From Noviherbaspirillum autotrophicum (GTDB taxonomy: Bacteria > Pseudomonadota > Gammaproteobacteria > Burkholderiales > Burkholderiaceae_D), in the NCBI RefSeq assembly GCF_000818395.1, contig NZ_JWJG01000028.1, forward strand, positions 4,542,615 to 4,606,614: DNA of 64,000 nucleotides, read 5' to 3'. Positions 1 to 9,814 of this stretch are shown piece by piece. A model generated the notes under the pieces. That model saw only the letters and a program-made list of their open reading frames with translations. It had not been told where the DNA came from and did no database searches. Made by a program: the position numbers and the translations under genes. Numbering within the stretch: position 1 is the stretch's first letter; the number at the start of each line of letters is the position of its first letter.

Positions 1-883
1 GCGATGCATCGGCGTCCTGCGCCACCTGCGTCCTTTGCGGCACATTGCGCGCAATCCAGCCGAGCATGTCGAGCCAGATGCGTTTGACCTCGGCTTGCGG
101 CGGCATCGCCAGTGCATTCGGCAATTCGATCGTAATCACGGGAACGTTCTTGTGCACGCCGCTATAGTTCCCAAGCGAACCGGGATAAACACCGACCGGG
201 CTGAGATGCAGGCGCCCGAAACGGCGCGGTGCCGGCGCCGGACCATCGAAATCGAGCACGCCGAACGGCGCGTGCACCGAAATGATGACATGCGGCCGAA
301 AACGCTCCATTTCCTGGTTCAGCCAGCGGGTCTCGGGTTCGGACAATGGGGCTGCGCCGGGAAAGCGGCGCGGATCGCTGCGTGTCACCCTTGTCCAGTA
401 ACGCGGCGCATCATGCTTCCAGTCGGGAGTCGGGAAATTACGGTTCAGGTCGACGCCATTGGCATTGACGCGTTGTGGCTTAGGCGCGAGCAAGCCATCC
501 GGATTAACCACCGGTGCAACGTCCCATTCGAAGTCGCGCGCGGGCGCGGTCTGCATCCACTGCATCCACTGGAACACGATGGCTGCCGCCGTGAGTTCGT
601 CGCCGTGAATGCCGCCCAACAGCAAGACGCGCACCGGTTCCTTGTGAGGACTGCCGCTTTTTGCCGCCGGAATGACGCGCTTCAGGATAGGGAAACCCTT
701 CTGCGACAGCGCGCCAGTCGGTTTCAGCGCGCTTTGCTGACAGTCCGCGACGGAAACGTCTGGCAGGCGCGCGCTCAGGCGCTTGCACCAGTCGGCAGGC
801 TGTGATGGAGCAGCATTTCCGCCGAAAGCGGACAGACACCATACCAGTCCGATAATTACAGAAGTGCAACGAAGCAGTCGCAC
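1..883 (-). CDS. M14-family zinc carboxypeptidase, murein peptide amidase-like (C-terminus beyond window)
   Basis: The minus strand reads open from a GTG at 883 to the left edge, about 294 residues. A hydrophobic N-terminus (residues 1-24) looks like a signal peptide, so the protein is probably periplasmic. The M14 zinc site is visible: H93 and E96 in GGIHGDE, H204 in ISVHAP, and a likely catalytic glutamate E253 in ITIELPN. The substrate-binding motifs NPDG (127-130) and NANGVDLNRNFP (140-151) match MpaA-type enzymes that cleave the L-Ala-gamma-D-Glu-DAP murein peptide. An AGAGG stretch about 11 bases upstream supports the GTG. The exact substrate is inferred from the family. Confidence 0.85.
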   Translation of the reverse strand, partial: MRLLRCTSVIIGLVWCLSAFGGNAAPSQPADWCKRLSARLPDVSVADCQQSALKPTGALSQKGFPILKRVIPAAKSGSPHKEPVRVLLLGGIHGDELTAAAIVFQWMQWMQTAPARDFEWDVAPVVNPDGLLAPKPQRVNANGVDLNRNFPTPDWKHDAPRYWTRVTRSDPRRFPGAAPLSEPETRWLNQEMERFRPHVIISVHAPFGVLDFDGPAPAPRRFGRLHLSPVGVYPGSLGNYSGVHKNVPVITIELPNALAMPPQAEVKRIWLDMLGWIARNVPQRTQVAQDADAS

Positions 884-957
884 GATGAAGTCAACCTCTT
901 ACGCAGCACTTGCCGCAGAAAAACTCTATATTACTAATCGCGCGCCACAAATGCTAC

Positions 958-994
958 GGGGCGCCTCGCTCGGGAGGCGCCCCGTCGTTTTTTT
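958..994. terminator. GC-rich hairpin between metK and the carboxypeptidase gene
   Basis: Arms 958-967 and 974-983 are perfectly complementary (10 bp), followed on the plus strand by seven T at 988-994. The T-tract is on the strand opposite to metK, so for metK the hairpin is only flanked by an upstream A-tract. It may stop antisense plus-strand transcription or act bidirectionally. Confidence 0.5.
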
Positions 995-1012
995 GACGCA
1001 ATGCAAGCGCTC

Positions 1013-2173
<1,161 letters not shown>

Positions 2174-2176
<3 letters not shown>

Positions 2177-2240
2177 CGCAGGCTCCTTGTAGAGAGATTG
2201 TTGTCGACCCTGTCGCGGCCAACTCAATGAGCCTGCGACG
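2174..2240 (-). promoter_or_regulatory. Structured metK leader that encloses the ribosome-binding site and start codon
   Basis: In the metK transcript, CGUCGCAGGCUC (complement of 2240-2229) pairs with GAGCCUGCGAUG (2185-2174): 12 bp with a single G-U pair. The 3' arm contains half of the AAGGAG ribosome-binding site and the AUG. The 43-base loop holds a second helix: AUU/AAU, a GA bulge, GUUG/CAAC, an internal loop, then CGAC/GUCG closed by AGG. Such folding would block translation initiation unless opened. I could not match it to the SAM or SAH riboswitch consensus sequences I know; the regulatory role is an inference. Confidence 0.6.
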
Positions 2241-2395
2241 CTTTAGCGAAATTTGTAGGCCGCCTCGCAAGTTGTCTGATTAACTCGGCGGAAAAAACGG
2301 CAATCCGAGATGGCCCAAATAACGGACCAGCGGACTGTCGGTGTGATATTTTACGCGTCTGGAAAAATTCCACAAACTTTCTCGTTGCGTTTTTG

Positions 2396-3250
2396 ATGCT
2401 AGTCACTCTTTTTCGCCTGCTCTCGGTCTTGCCATTGCCGATACTGCATGCAATTGGTTCCCTGCTCGGCTGGCTGGTCTACCTCGCGTCCCCTTCCTAC
2501 AGACGTAGACTAAAAGACAATATTGTGCGCGCCGGATTTCCGCAAGCGCTGCCGCGGGCGATCGCCGAAGCCGGCAAGAACATACTCGAACTACCTTTCA
2601 TCTGGTGCGCATCGTCGCAGCGCGTACTGGGCAGCGCAAAGATCGAAAATTGGGAAATCGTGCAGGCGGCGCTCGACGCGAAACGCGGCATCGTCTTTTT
2701 GACGCCGCATCTGGGCTGCTTTGAAATCACCGCGCAATACGTCGCGACGAGGACGCCGCTGACCGTGATGTACCGCCCGCCGCGCAAGGAGACGTTAAAG
2801 CCACTGATCGAAGGCGCGCGCGCCCGAGGCGACTTGCGGCTGGCGCCGGCCACCCTGGCTGGCGTGCGCACTTTGCTGAAAACGCTTCGCAGCGGCGGCC
2901 CGATCGGCGTGCTGCCGGACCAGGTGCCGCAAAACGGGGAAGGCGTCTGGGCCGATTTCTTCGGCAAGCCTGCCTATACCATGACGCTGCCGGCCAAGAT
3001 GCAGCAAATGAGCGGCGCGCCGATCATCCTGGTCTATGCGGAACGCCTGCCGTTCGGGCGCGGCTACCTGATCCGCTTCGTGGCGTTCGAGGAAGCGCTG
3101 GGCGACACGCCGCAGCAACAGGCTCGCGCCATCAATGCCGCAATGGAGCGCCTGATCGCGCGCTGCCCGGCGCAATACTTCTGGAGCTATAACCGCTACA
3201 AGACGCCGCCCGGCGTCGCCGCTCCAACCGAACAAAGGGAAACCGCATGA
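2396..3250 (+). CDS. LpxL/HtrB-type lysophospholipid (lipid A) acyltransferase 1
   Basis: Inner-membrane acyltransferase of the LpxL/LpxM family (284 residues), which adds secondary acyl chains to the lipid A precursor. An N-terminal hydrophobic anchor (about 1-32) is followed by the family's HX4E catalytic motif HLGCFE (about 105-110), the basic YRPPRKE segment and a conserved QYFWSYNRYK near the C-terminus. It opens a gene pair whose second member overlaps it by 4 bases. A TTG directly precedes the ATG at 2396, and no strong ribosome-binding site is visible. Which of the two acyltransferases acts first cannot be read from sequence. Confidence 0.9.
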   Translation: MLVTLFRLLSVLPLPILHAIGSLLGWLVYLASPSYRRRLKDNIVRAGFPQALPRAIAEAGKNILELPFIWCASSQRVLGSAKIENWEIVQAALDAKRGIVFLTPHLGCFEITAQYVATRTPLTVMYRPPRKETLKPLIEGARARGDLRLAPATLAGVRTLLKTLRSGGPIGVLPDQVPQNGEGVWADFFGKPAYTMTLPAKMQQMSGAPIILVYAERLPFGRGYLIRFVAFEEALGDTPQQQARAINAAMERLIARCPAQYFWSYNRYKTPPGVAAPTEQRETA

Positions 3251-4110
3251 GGCTGCTGCTGGGTTTGATGTGGCTGCTGCACTGGCTGCCCCTGCCGCTG
3301 CTGGGCCGCCTCGGGGAAGCGATCGGTTCGCTGCTGTTCATCATGGTGCGCTCGCGCCGCAGGATCACCCTGACCAACCTGCGACTGTGCCTGCCGCAGC
3401 TGCCGGAAGAGCAGCGCCGCATGATTGCAAAGCGCCACTTCCAGGGATATGCGCGCAGCATCCTGGAGCGCGGGGTGCTGTGGTGGGCCTCGGCGGCGCG
3501 CCTGAAACGCCTGATCGTCGTCGAACCGGGCGTGCCGCTCGACGCGATCCAGGCCGGGCCGACCATCCTCTTGTGCCCGCATTTCGTTTGCCTGGATGTC
3601 GCCGGCGTGGCGATCACGCTGGAGACGTCCGGCTGCTCCATCTATTCCGAGCAGAAAAGCAAGGTGTTCGATCAAGCGCTGCGCAAGGGCCGCTCGCGCT
3701 TTCATCCGGTGCGGCTGTTTTCGCGCGGCGACGGCATCAAGCCGATCATCCGGGCGATGCGCGAAGGCTTGCCGTTCTTCATGCTGCCGGACATGGACTT
3801 CGGTTCCAAGGATGCGGAATTCGTGCCCTTCTTCGGCGTGCCGGCAGCCACCCTGACGGCGACCGCGCGCCTGGCAGCGGCGACCGGCGCCAAGGTGATG
3901 CCGGTGATCGCGACATTCCTGCCAGGTTACCGTGGCTGGAAAGTGAAGTTTTATCCGGCATGGGAGAATTATCCCGGCCTGGACATGATCGAAGCGACGC
4001 GCCGCATGAATGCCTTCATCGAAGAGCGCGTGCGGGAAGCGCCGGCCGAGTATTTCTGGGCGCATAAGCGCTTCAAGACCCGGCCGCCGGGCGAACCCGG
4101 TTTTTATTAG
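3247..4110 (+). CDS. LpxL/HtrB-type lysophospholipid (lipid A) acyltransferase 2
   Basis: Second lipid A acyltransferase, 287 residues, starting in an ATGA overlap with the first, so translation is probably coupled. It has an N-terminal membrane anchor, the HX4D motif HFVCLD (112-117), the conserved [20 protein letters not shown] region and [16 protein letters not shown] at the end. The two proteins are clearly divergent, which suggests different acyl-chain or position specificity rather than a recent duplication. dapF follows after 10 bases. Confidence 0.9.
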   Translation: MRLLLGLMWLLHWLPLPLLGRLGEAIGSLLFIMVRSRRRITLTNLRLCLPQLPEEQRRMIAKRHFQGYARSILERGVLWWASAARLKRLIVVEPGVPLDAIQAGPTILLCPHFVCLDVAGVAITLETSGCSIYSEQKSKVFDQALRKGRSRFHPVRLFSRGDGIKPIIRAMREGLPFFMLPDMDFGSKDAEFVPFFGVPAATLTATARLAAATGAKVMPVIATFLPGYRGWKVKFYPAWENYPGLDMIEATRRMNAFIEERVREAPAEYFWAHKRFKTRPPGEPGFY

Positions 4111-4120
4111 AATCATTCGC

Positions 4121-4972
4121 ATGAAACTCAAATTCACCAAAATGCATGGCGCCGGCAACGATTTCGTCGTCATCGACGGTATCCACCAGCAGATCGATTT
4201 CACGCCGGCGCAGTGGAAGCGGCTGGCCGACCGCCGTTTCGGGGTTGGGGCCGACCAGATGCTGGTGGTCGAAAAACCGCAATCGGCAGGCGTCGATTTC
4301 CGCTACCGCATCTACAACGCCGACGGCGGCGAAGTCGAGCAATGCGGCAACGGCTCTCGCGCGTTCGTCAAATTCGTCACCGACAAGGGCCTCACCAACA
4401 AGCGCACGATCAGGGTAGAAACCATGTCGGGCGTGATCGAGCCACACCTGGAAGCCGATGGCAGCATTACGGTGGACATGGGCGCGCCGGTGCTGGAACC
4501 CGAGCGCGTGCCGTTCGATGCGGCGGGCTTGCAAGGCAGGCGCGAAGGCGACGACCTGCTCTGGCCCCTTGAAATCAATGGCAAGACTTGCTGGTTCTCC
4601 GTGGTGTCGATGGGCAATCCACATGCCGTGCAAGTCGTCGTCGATGCGCACACCGCTGCCGTGGAACTGGATGGACCGGTGATCGAACATCATCCGCGCT
4701 TTCCCAGGCGGGTCAACGCCGGCTTCATGCAGATCGTCGACCGTCGCCACGTCCGGTTGCGGGTATTCGAGCGCGGCGCAGGCGAGACGCTTGCCTGCGG
4801 CACTGGCGCCTGCGCTGCCGTCGTCGCCGGCATCCGCCGTGGCCTGCTGGACTCGCCGGTAAAGGTGACGACGCGTGGCGGTGAGTTGTCGATCGCCTGG
4901 GCCGGTCCGGGCAAGCCGGTCATGCTGACCGGTCCGGCAGTCAGCGTGTTCGAAGGCGAAATCGAACTTTGA
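4121..4972 (+). CDS. dapF: Diaminopimelate epimerase
   Basis: Converts LL- to meso-diaminopimelate for lysine and peptidoglycan synthesis in the cytosol. The 283-residue sequence shows both catalytic cysteines of the cofactor-independent racemase fold: C75 in [10 protein letters not shown] and C226 in [11 protein letters not shown]. It also carries the N-terminal [16 protein letters not shown] signature. The ATG at 4121 gives the canonical N-terminus. It lies 10 bases after the acyltransferase pair. In many proteobacteria dapF is followed directly by DUF484 and xerC; here two other genes lie between. Confidence 0.97.
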   Translation: MKLKFTKMHGAGNDFVVIDGIHQQIDFTPAQWKRLADRRFGVGADQMLVVEKPQSAGVDFRYRIYNADGGEVEQCGNGSRAFVKFVTDKGLTNKRTIRVETMSGVIEPHLEADGSITVDMGAPVLEPERVPFDAAGLQGRREGDDLLWPLEINGKTCWFSVVSMGNPHAVQVVVDAHTAAVELDGPVIEHHPRFPRRVNAGFMQIVDRRHVRLRVFERGAGETLACGTGACAAVVAGIRRGLLDSPVKVTTRGGELSIAWAGPGKPVMLTGPAVSVFEGEIEL

Positions 4973-4975
4973 TGC

Positions 4976-6481
4976 TCAGTTGCCAAGCAGCGTCTTGAGC
5001 CGATACAGCCGCTGCCGGTAATTCCCCTCGGGGCCGTCAGGGCCGCAATCGAGCTGCTCGAACAAGCGCGCCACGCGGTCGAGCAGTTTGCGTTCTTCCG
5101 CCGTCTGCACCAGGATCAGCCTGCGCTTGCTGTGCGGATGGTGCGCCCGGATATCGACGACCAGGCAGTGCCCGCGATCCGCCGCCGGCAGATCGATCAG
5201 CAATGCCTCGCTGCGCGCCAGGCCGAACAAGGCCGCCAGTTCGATGCGTGCGTCCAACAGCGGGTACAGGTCGGCAGCATCGTGCGTCAACCGCTGCCGC
5301 GCTGCCTTGGCCCACGCAGCCGGCGTTGCACGCACGGCGGCTTGTTCAAGCAGGCGGCGCGCCTCCGCGATGCCTTGCGAAACCGCTTTTTGCAGCCAGT
5401 AAGCGGCACGCACGTCGTTGTCTTCATGATGCCTGCGCGTGCGCCAGGCGCTGCTGCCGAGCTCCAGCTGTGCGATGCCGTGCCCTGCCTGCGCGGCCTT
5501 TTCCAGGTAGCGCTGCGCCTCGGCCAGGTTGCGCTGCGAGCATTCCGGCTTCAGGTAAATGCGCGATAACGCATACCATGCATGGACCGATCCCTGCTCT
5601 CCAGCCAGCGACAACCAGCGAATCGCCTTCTTGTAATTGGCAAGGCCAGGTATGGCCGGCACGCGGCGGCCGCTTTCATCCATCCGGGCGTACCACAACC
5701 CGAGCGCGCATTGCGCCTCCCGATCGCCCTGCTGCGCGACGATTTCCCAGAAACGAACAACCTCGGCCGGTTCATATGTTCCTCCTCGATACAGTGCATG
5801 GGCACAGCGGGACAGCAGATCGAGATCGCGCACATCCCATTGCCGGCTCGCTTCATGCTGATCCGCGAGGCCGCGCGCCAGCGGCAAGGCCCACTGCAGG
5901 AATGCCATGTAGTCCGTCGTCGCCCATGCATGGTCCGCCAGCGCATATTGCGCCTGCACCACGCCACTCCTTGCTGCGCGCTGCGCCCATTCCAGCATGG
6001 CGTCATTATCGGCAGGAGAAGCCGCCGCTGGCACCGTCGTGCTGTCGCCAGGATGACCGATGTGTTGTGCCAACAACCACTGCGCCTCGGCGATGCCCGC
6101 CTGCGCCGCTTCCTGCAATGCGCGCAGTGCCTTTTGCCGCATTGCGTCGCTGACCGCGCCACCGACTTGTCCCAGCAACAGCTTGGCCAGCACTAATCCC
6201 GCCTGCGCCACACCGGCATCGAACGCGCGCTCGTACCAGACGCACAGCTTGGAAGGCTCCCCCGCTTGCTGCACGGTTTCGAAGGGAACATGGCTGCCGA
6301 TAAGCAGCCACGCATCCTTTTCATCTTGCTGAGCGGCACGATCAAGCCAGTACAACGCCGTCGGCAAGCTTCTGGGAAGACCAGCCCCACCGAATAAATA
6401 GCGCTCGCCCAGCTTCAGCTGCGCGGCAGCTTGTCCTGCACGCGCCGCACGAATAATTAGCAGCTCTTCACGATTCGCCAT
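4976..6481 (-). CDS. Sel1-like / TPR repeat protein
   Basis: About 501 residues made largely of Sel1-type alpha-helical repeats. Recurring short motifs of the form AQxxLGxxY/AxxWLxxAAxQG are seen, for example QAQYALADHAW, EAQCALGLWYARM and GIAQLELGSSAW. The last 110 residues differ and contain ADRGHCLVVDIRAHHP, which may be a separate domain. No signal peptide is apparent. Sel1 proteins are usually scaffolds, and no partner can be named. I chose the ATG at 6481 (MANREELL); a GTG 17 codons upstream is also open and neither has a strong ribosome-binding site. It converges on dapF with a 3-base gap. Confidence 0.75.
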   Translation of the reverse strand: MANREELLIIRAARAGQAAAQLKLGERYLFGGAGLPRSLPTALYWLDRAAQQDEKDAWLLIGSHVPFETVQQAGEPSKLCVWYERAFDAGVAQAGLVLAKLLLGQVGGAVSDAMRQKALRALQEAAQAGIAEAQWLLAQHIGHPGDSTTVPAAASPADNDAMLEWAQRAARSGVVQAQYALADHAWATTDYMAFLQWALPLARGLADQHEASRQWDVRDLDLLSRCAHALYRGGTYEPAEVVRFWEIVAQQGDREAQCALGLWYARMDESGRRVPAIPGLANYKKAIRWLSLAGEQGSVHAWYALSRIYLKPECSQRNLAEAQRYLEKAAQAGHGIAQLELGSSAWRTRRHHEDNDVRAAYWLQKAVSQGIAEARRLLEQAAVRATPAAWAKAARQRLTHDAADLYPLLDARIELAALFGLARSEALLIDLPAADRGHCLVVDIRAHHPHSKRRLILVQTAEERKLLDRVARLFEQLDCGPDGPEGNYRQRLYRLKTLLGN

Positions 6482-6830
6482 GATTTCATCGTCGTCATTT
6501 CGTTGGACCCGGATCAGTATTTCGTACAACACGACGATATTGGCTGCGCCACATCAAGGGGAAGGAGAGATCGGTGAAGATGCGAAAAGATATGAAGTAA
6601 TTACGCAACATCACAGCAGTGCAACCTGCCCATATGACTGGTGCACCACCCTTGTATCCGTACATCAACGTGACAAAAAAACCACAAGCATCCACTCCAC
6701 TCGCGCTTTCGGTCAAATCATGTCCGCGATGCTGACGAATTCGGCTCGCTTGCCATAGCGGACTTGTAATGTGAGCTTGTCCGACATGCACGGATTTTTC
6801 ACCAAACCTTTTTCAATGAGGGATAAAACG
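6482..6830. other. Intergenic region between the Sel1 gene and the porin gene
   Basis: About 350 bases separate two divergent genes. It must hold both promoters, but I could not find a convincing -35/-10 pair. The only clear signal is the porin ribosome-binding site GAGGGA at 6818-6823. Short open frames here look like noise. Confidence 0.5.
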
Positions 6831-7910
6831 ATGAAAAAATCATTAATCGCACTCGCGGTCCTGAGCACGCTTGCCGGCACGGCGTTTGCCCAAACCGCCA
6901 TCACCATTTACGGTGTCGTCGACGCCGGCATTGTTTACGATAACGCCGGCGCTGGCCGCACCTGGAGGCTCGACAGCGGCAACCAGTCCGGAAGCCGGAT
7001 CGGCTTCAAGGGATCCGAAGACCTGGGCAGCGGATTGTCTGCAATTTTCAATGTGGAAAACGGCTTTAACACCGACAATGGCACGCTGGCTCAGAGCAAT
7101 GCAACCACCAATCGCCTGTTCGGCCGTCAAGCCTGGGTCGGCTTGAAGGGTGGCTTCGGCTCCGTCAAGCTGGGCCGCCAGCTGACCCCGTTATATGTTG
7201 CAATGGATCAGATCGATCCGTTCCGCATCGGCTTGGCCGGCAATGCGCAGAGAGCGTTTGGCTACGGTCTGTACAATGCCGATCCTTTCCTGCGCACCGA
7301 CAATACCATCAGCTACTCCATGCCGGATGTGAGCGGTCTGACAGGTACATTGAGCTATAGCTTCGGTGAACAGCCAGGCGCCTTCGCCAGCAACCGTACC
7401 TATGCCGCTGGCGTCGGCTATGCGAACGGGCCGATTAACGCGCAACTCGCTTATCAGAAGTCGACTACAGCGACGCTGCCAGGCGCAGTCGCAACCGCCG
7501 GATCGGCTGCAGCAGTATTTGGCGGCGGCGGCACTACGGCTGACTTGCGTACCATCCTCGTCGGCGGCTATTACGATCTCGGTGTGGCAAAAGCGCACCT
7601 GGCCTACGGCGACACCCATGCCGACAGCGCTGCCACCTCGCTCAAAACCCGCAACTGGCTGGTCGGCGTTTCCGCTCCGGTAGGCGGCGCAGGTACGGTC
7701 ATGGCTTCCTGGAATCGCAACGACATCCGGGATCTGGCGAACGGCAAATCCGATCAATGGGCAATCGGTTACGCCCATGCCGTGTCCAAGCGCACCAATC
7801 TGTACACGTCGATCGGGTACACCAAGAACGATGCCGGCGTAAGCCTGAATTCGACCGCTCCTGGCCAAAGCGACCGCCTGTTCAACGTCGGTGTGCGCCA
7901 CCTGTTCTGA
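6831..7910 (+). CDS. Gram-negative outer-membrane porin
   Basis: A 359-residue trimeric-porin-type beta-barrel of the betaproteobacterial family. A signal peptide (about 1-20) ends in GTAFA before QTAITIYGVVDAGI, the classic mature start. Barrel-like repeats follow, such as GSRIGFKGSEDLGSGLSAIF and GRQAWVGLKGGFGSVKLGRQ. The C-terminus is GVRHLF with the terminal phenylalanine recognised by the BAM machinery. The start at 6831 has a GAGGGA ribosome-binding site 7 bases away. Substrate selectivity cannot be told. A long hairpin follows the gene. Confidence 0.93.
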   Translation: MKKSLIALAVLSTLAGTAFAQTAITIYGVVDAGIVYDNAGAGRTWRLDSGNQSGSRIGFKGSEDLGSGLSAIFNVENGFNTDNGTLAQSNATTNRLFGRQAWVGLKGGFGSVKLGRQLTPLYVAMDQIDPFRIGLAGNAQRAFGYGLYNADPFLRTDNTISYSMPDVSGLTGTLSYSFGEQPGAFASNRTYAAGVGYANGPINAQLAYQKSTTATLPGAVATAGSAAAVFGGGGTTADLRTILVGGYYDLGVAKAHLAYGDTHADSAATSLKTRNWLVGVSAPVGGAGTVMASWNRNDIRDLANGKSDQWAIGYAHAVSKRTNLYTSIGYTKNDAGVSLNSTAPGQSDRLFNVGVRHLF

Positions 7911-7934
7911 TGTAGTTGTTCACCGGCCGTACAC

Positions 7935-7968
7935 GACAGGCGCTGCATGTTCCCATGCAGCGCCTGTC
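7935..7968 (+). terminator. 15-bp perfect hairpin downstream of the porin gene
   Basis: GACAGGCGCTGCATG (7935-7949) pairs perfectly with 7954-7968 around a TTCC loop, starting 24 bases after the porin stop. There is no T-tract, so it may be a 3'-end stabiliser or a weak terminator. Confidence 0.6.
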
Positions 7969-8131
7969 GCCTGCATCCCGGCCGCGCTCCCCCTCCTTTT
8001 CCGCCTGCATTGCGGCGTTTACGACGGACAGTTGTCGGTTAAAATCACGCCTGACTATCTGATCGGCATTTCAGCCAGGACAAGCATTGTCTCTGTTGGC
8101 CGATCCTGCGTATCCTTCGGAACCTGCACAC

Positions 8132-8800
8132 ATGACCACCCAACTCGACTCCGCCGCCGTCGCCGGCTACCTGTCTGACAATCCGCACTTTTTCGAGGAG
8201 CACAGCGAACTGCTGGCCATGGTGAAATTGACCAGCCCGCTGGCGGGGCGCACTGTCTCCCTGCAGGAAAGGCAGATGGAGGTATTGCGCGAAAAGGTCA
8301 AGATGATGGAGATGCGCCTGGCCGCGTTGATGCGCATCGGTCAGGAAAACGACGCGATCATGGAGAAGTTCCAGCTCTGGACCCGCTCGCTGCTACTTGC
8401 GCGCAATGACGTGGACTTGCCGCATACGCTGACCAATGGCTTGCACACGATTTTCGGCGTGCCGCAGGCGACCTTGCGCATTTGGGGTGTAGCCGACGTG
8501 TTTTCCCATACCTGGTTTTCGGAAGACGTGTCGGAAGACGCTCGCCTGTTCTGCAACGGACTGACCGCCCCCTACTGTGGCGCCAACCAGGAATTCGAAG
8601 CCGCCTCCTGGCTCGACGAGCCGGAATCGATCCAGTCGATCGCGATGCTGCCGCTGCGCGTGGATGCGCAACAGGCGGCATTCGGCCTGCTGGTCCTGGG
8701 CTCGCCCGATCCACAGCGCTTTACGGCGGACATGGCAACCGATTTCCTATCCAGGATCGGCGAAACGGCCAGCGCTGCGTTAAGCTGCCTGCTCGCTTAA
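8132..8800 (+). CDS. DUF484 (YigA-like) GAF-fold protein
   Basis: A 222-residue protein of the DUF484 family, which sits next to xerC in many proteobacteria. Residues 1-60 contain VAGYLSDNPHFFEEHSELLAM and RTVSLQERQMEVLREKV, hallmarks of the family's helical N-terminus. The rest resembles a GAF domain (about 80-220). Its biochemical role is unknown. It ends 16 bases before xerC and is probably cotranscribed with it. The ATG at 8132 gives the standard N-terminus; it has no strong ribosome-binding site. Confidence 0.88.
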   Translation: MTTQLDSAAVAGYLSDNPHFFEEHSELLAMVKLTSPLAGRTVSLQERQMEVLREKVKMMEMRLAALMRIGQENDAIMEKFQLWTRSLLLARNDVDLPHTLTNGLHTIFGVPQATLRIWGVADVFSHTWFSEDVSEDARLFCNGLTAPYCGANQEFEAASWLDEPESIQSIAMLPLRVDAQQAAFGLLVLGSPDPQRFTADMATDFLSRIGETASAALSCLLA

Positions 8801-8816
8801 GCCCGGACGCATCGAT

Positions 8817-9782
8817 GTGAGCGCCGATACCGACTCGACCCGTATCGCCAGCTATCTCGACAGCCTGGAAAAGCACCGCAAGCTGTCGCCGCATACCGTC
8901 GCCAGTTACCGGCGCGACTTGGGCGAGCTGACGGAGCTCGCCGCCGCCTCGCCAGGAGCTCCTGCGCTCGCTGCGCTGTCGCATTTCCACATCCGCAAAT
9001 TCGCCGCGCAACTTCATGCACAAGGCCAGAACGCGCGCTCGATTGCCCGCAAGCTGTCGGCCTGGCGCGGCTTTTTTGCCTGGCTGTCCGAGCGGGAAGC
9101 ATTGCCCTCCAACCCGGTCGAAGGCATCAAGCCGCCCAGACGCGACAAGCCGCTGCCCAAGGCGCTTTCGGCCGACGACGCAGTACGCGTCGTCGCCCAG
9201 CCCAGCCCCGGGAAAGACGCACATGGCGCCAGCCAGCTATGCAACCGCGCCATGTTCGAACTGCTGTATTCGAGCGGCCTGCGGGTGTCGGAACTGGCGG
9301 CGCTGGACGTGCGCTTTGCCAAGGAAGGCGGCTACGTCTCGGCCGGCTGGATCGACTTCGATGCGGGCGAAGTCAGCGTGACCGGCAAGGGCAACAAGCA
9401 GCGCACGGTGCCGGTCGGCGCCCCCGCGCTGGAAGCATTGCGCGCTTGGCTCTCGGTGCGCAACACGCTGGTCAGACTCGATCCGCACCCGCTGTTTCTG
9501 AGCGAGCGCGGCACCCGGATATCGGCGCGCGTGCTGCAGTTGCGGCTCAAAGCGCATGCCAAGGCGCTCGGCATTCCAGCCAACGTGCATCCGCACGTGC
9601 TGCGGCATTCGTTCGCTTCGCATGTCCTGCAATCATCCGGCGATCTGCGCGCGGTACAGGAAATGCTCGGCCACGCGTCGATCGCGGCGACCCAGGTGTA
9701 CACTTCGCTGGATTTCCAGCGGCTGGCGCAGGTGTACGACGCGGCGCATCCGCGCGCGAAAAAAATCAACACCGACAAATAA
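8817..9782 (+). CDS. xerC: Tyrosine recombinase XerC
   Basis: Site-specific recombinase that, with XerD, resolves chromosome dimers at dif. The 321-residue protein has an N-terminal SAM-like DNA-binding domain (about 10-95, with SPHTVASYRRDL) and a catalytic domain. The active residues are visible: R in SSGLRVSELAAL, K in GKGNKQRTVP, HxxR in HVLRHSFASH, H in LGHASIAATQ, and the nucleophile Y in VYTSLDF. The start is a GTG at 8817. Adjacency to DUF484 is the family norm and supports XerC over XerD. Confidence 0.95.
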   Translation: MSADTDSTRIASYLDSLEKHRKLSPHTVASYRRDLGELTELAAASPGAPALAALSHFHIRKFAAQLHAQGQNARSIARKLSAWRGFFAWLSEREALPSNPVEGIKPPRRDKPLPKALSADDAVRVVAQPSPGKDAHGASQLCNRAMFELLYSSGLRVSELAALDVRFAKEGGYVSAGWIDFDAGEVSVTGKGNKQRTVPVGAPALEALRAWLSVRNTLVRLDPHPLFLSERGTRISARVLQLRLKAHAKALGIPANVHPHVLRHSFASHVLQSSGDLRAVQEMLGHASIAATQVYTSLDFQRLAQVYDAAHPRAKKINTDK

Positions 9783-9814
9783 GCGCTGCTCGCAGCGCAT
9801 TCATCACCGACATC

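Noticed and set aside
958-994. Hairpin as a metK terminator
   Set aside because: The T-tract is on the plus strand, opposite to metK; it may act bidirectionally but not as a simple metK terminator.
9239-9814. N-terminal extension of the RlmI-like gene through xerC
   Set aside because: The extension is in another frame of xerC and lacks homology; the true start is the ATG at 9815 matching the family's PUA-domain start.
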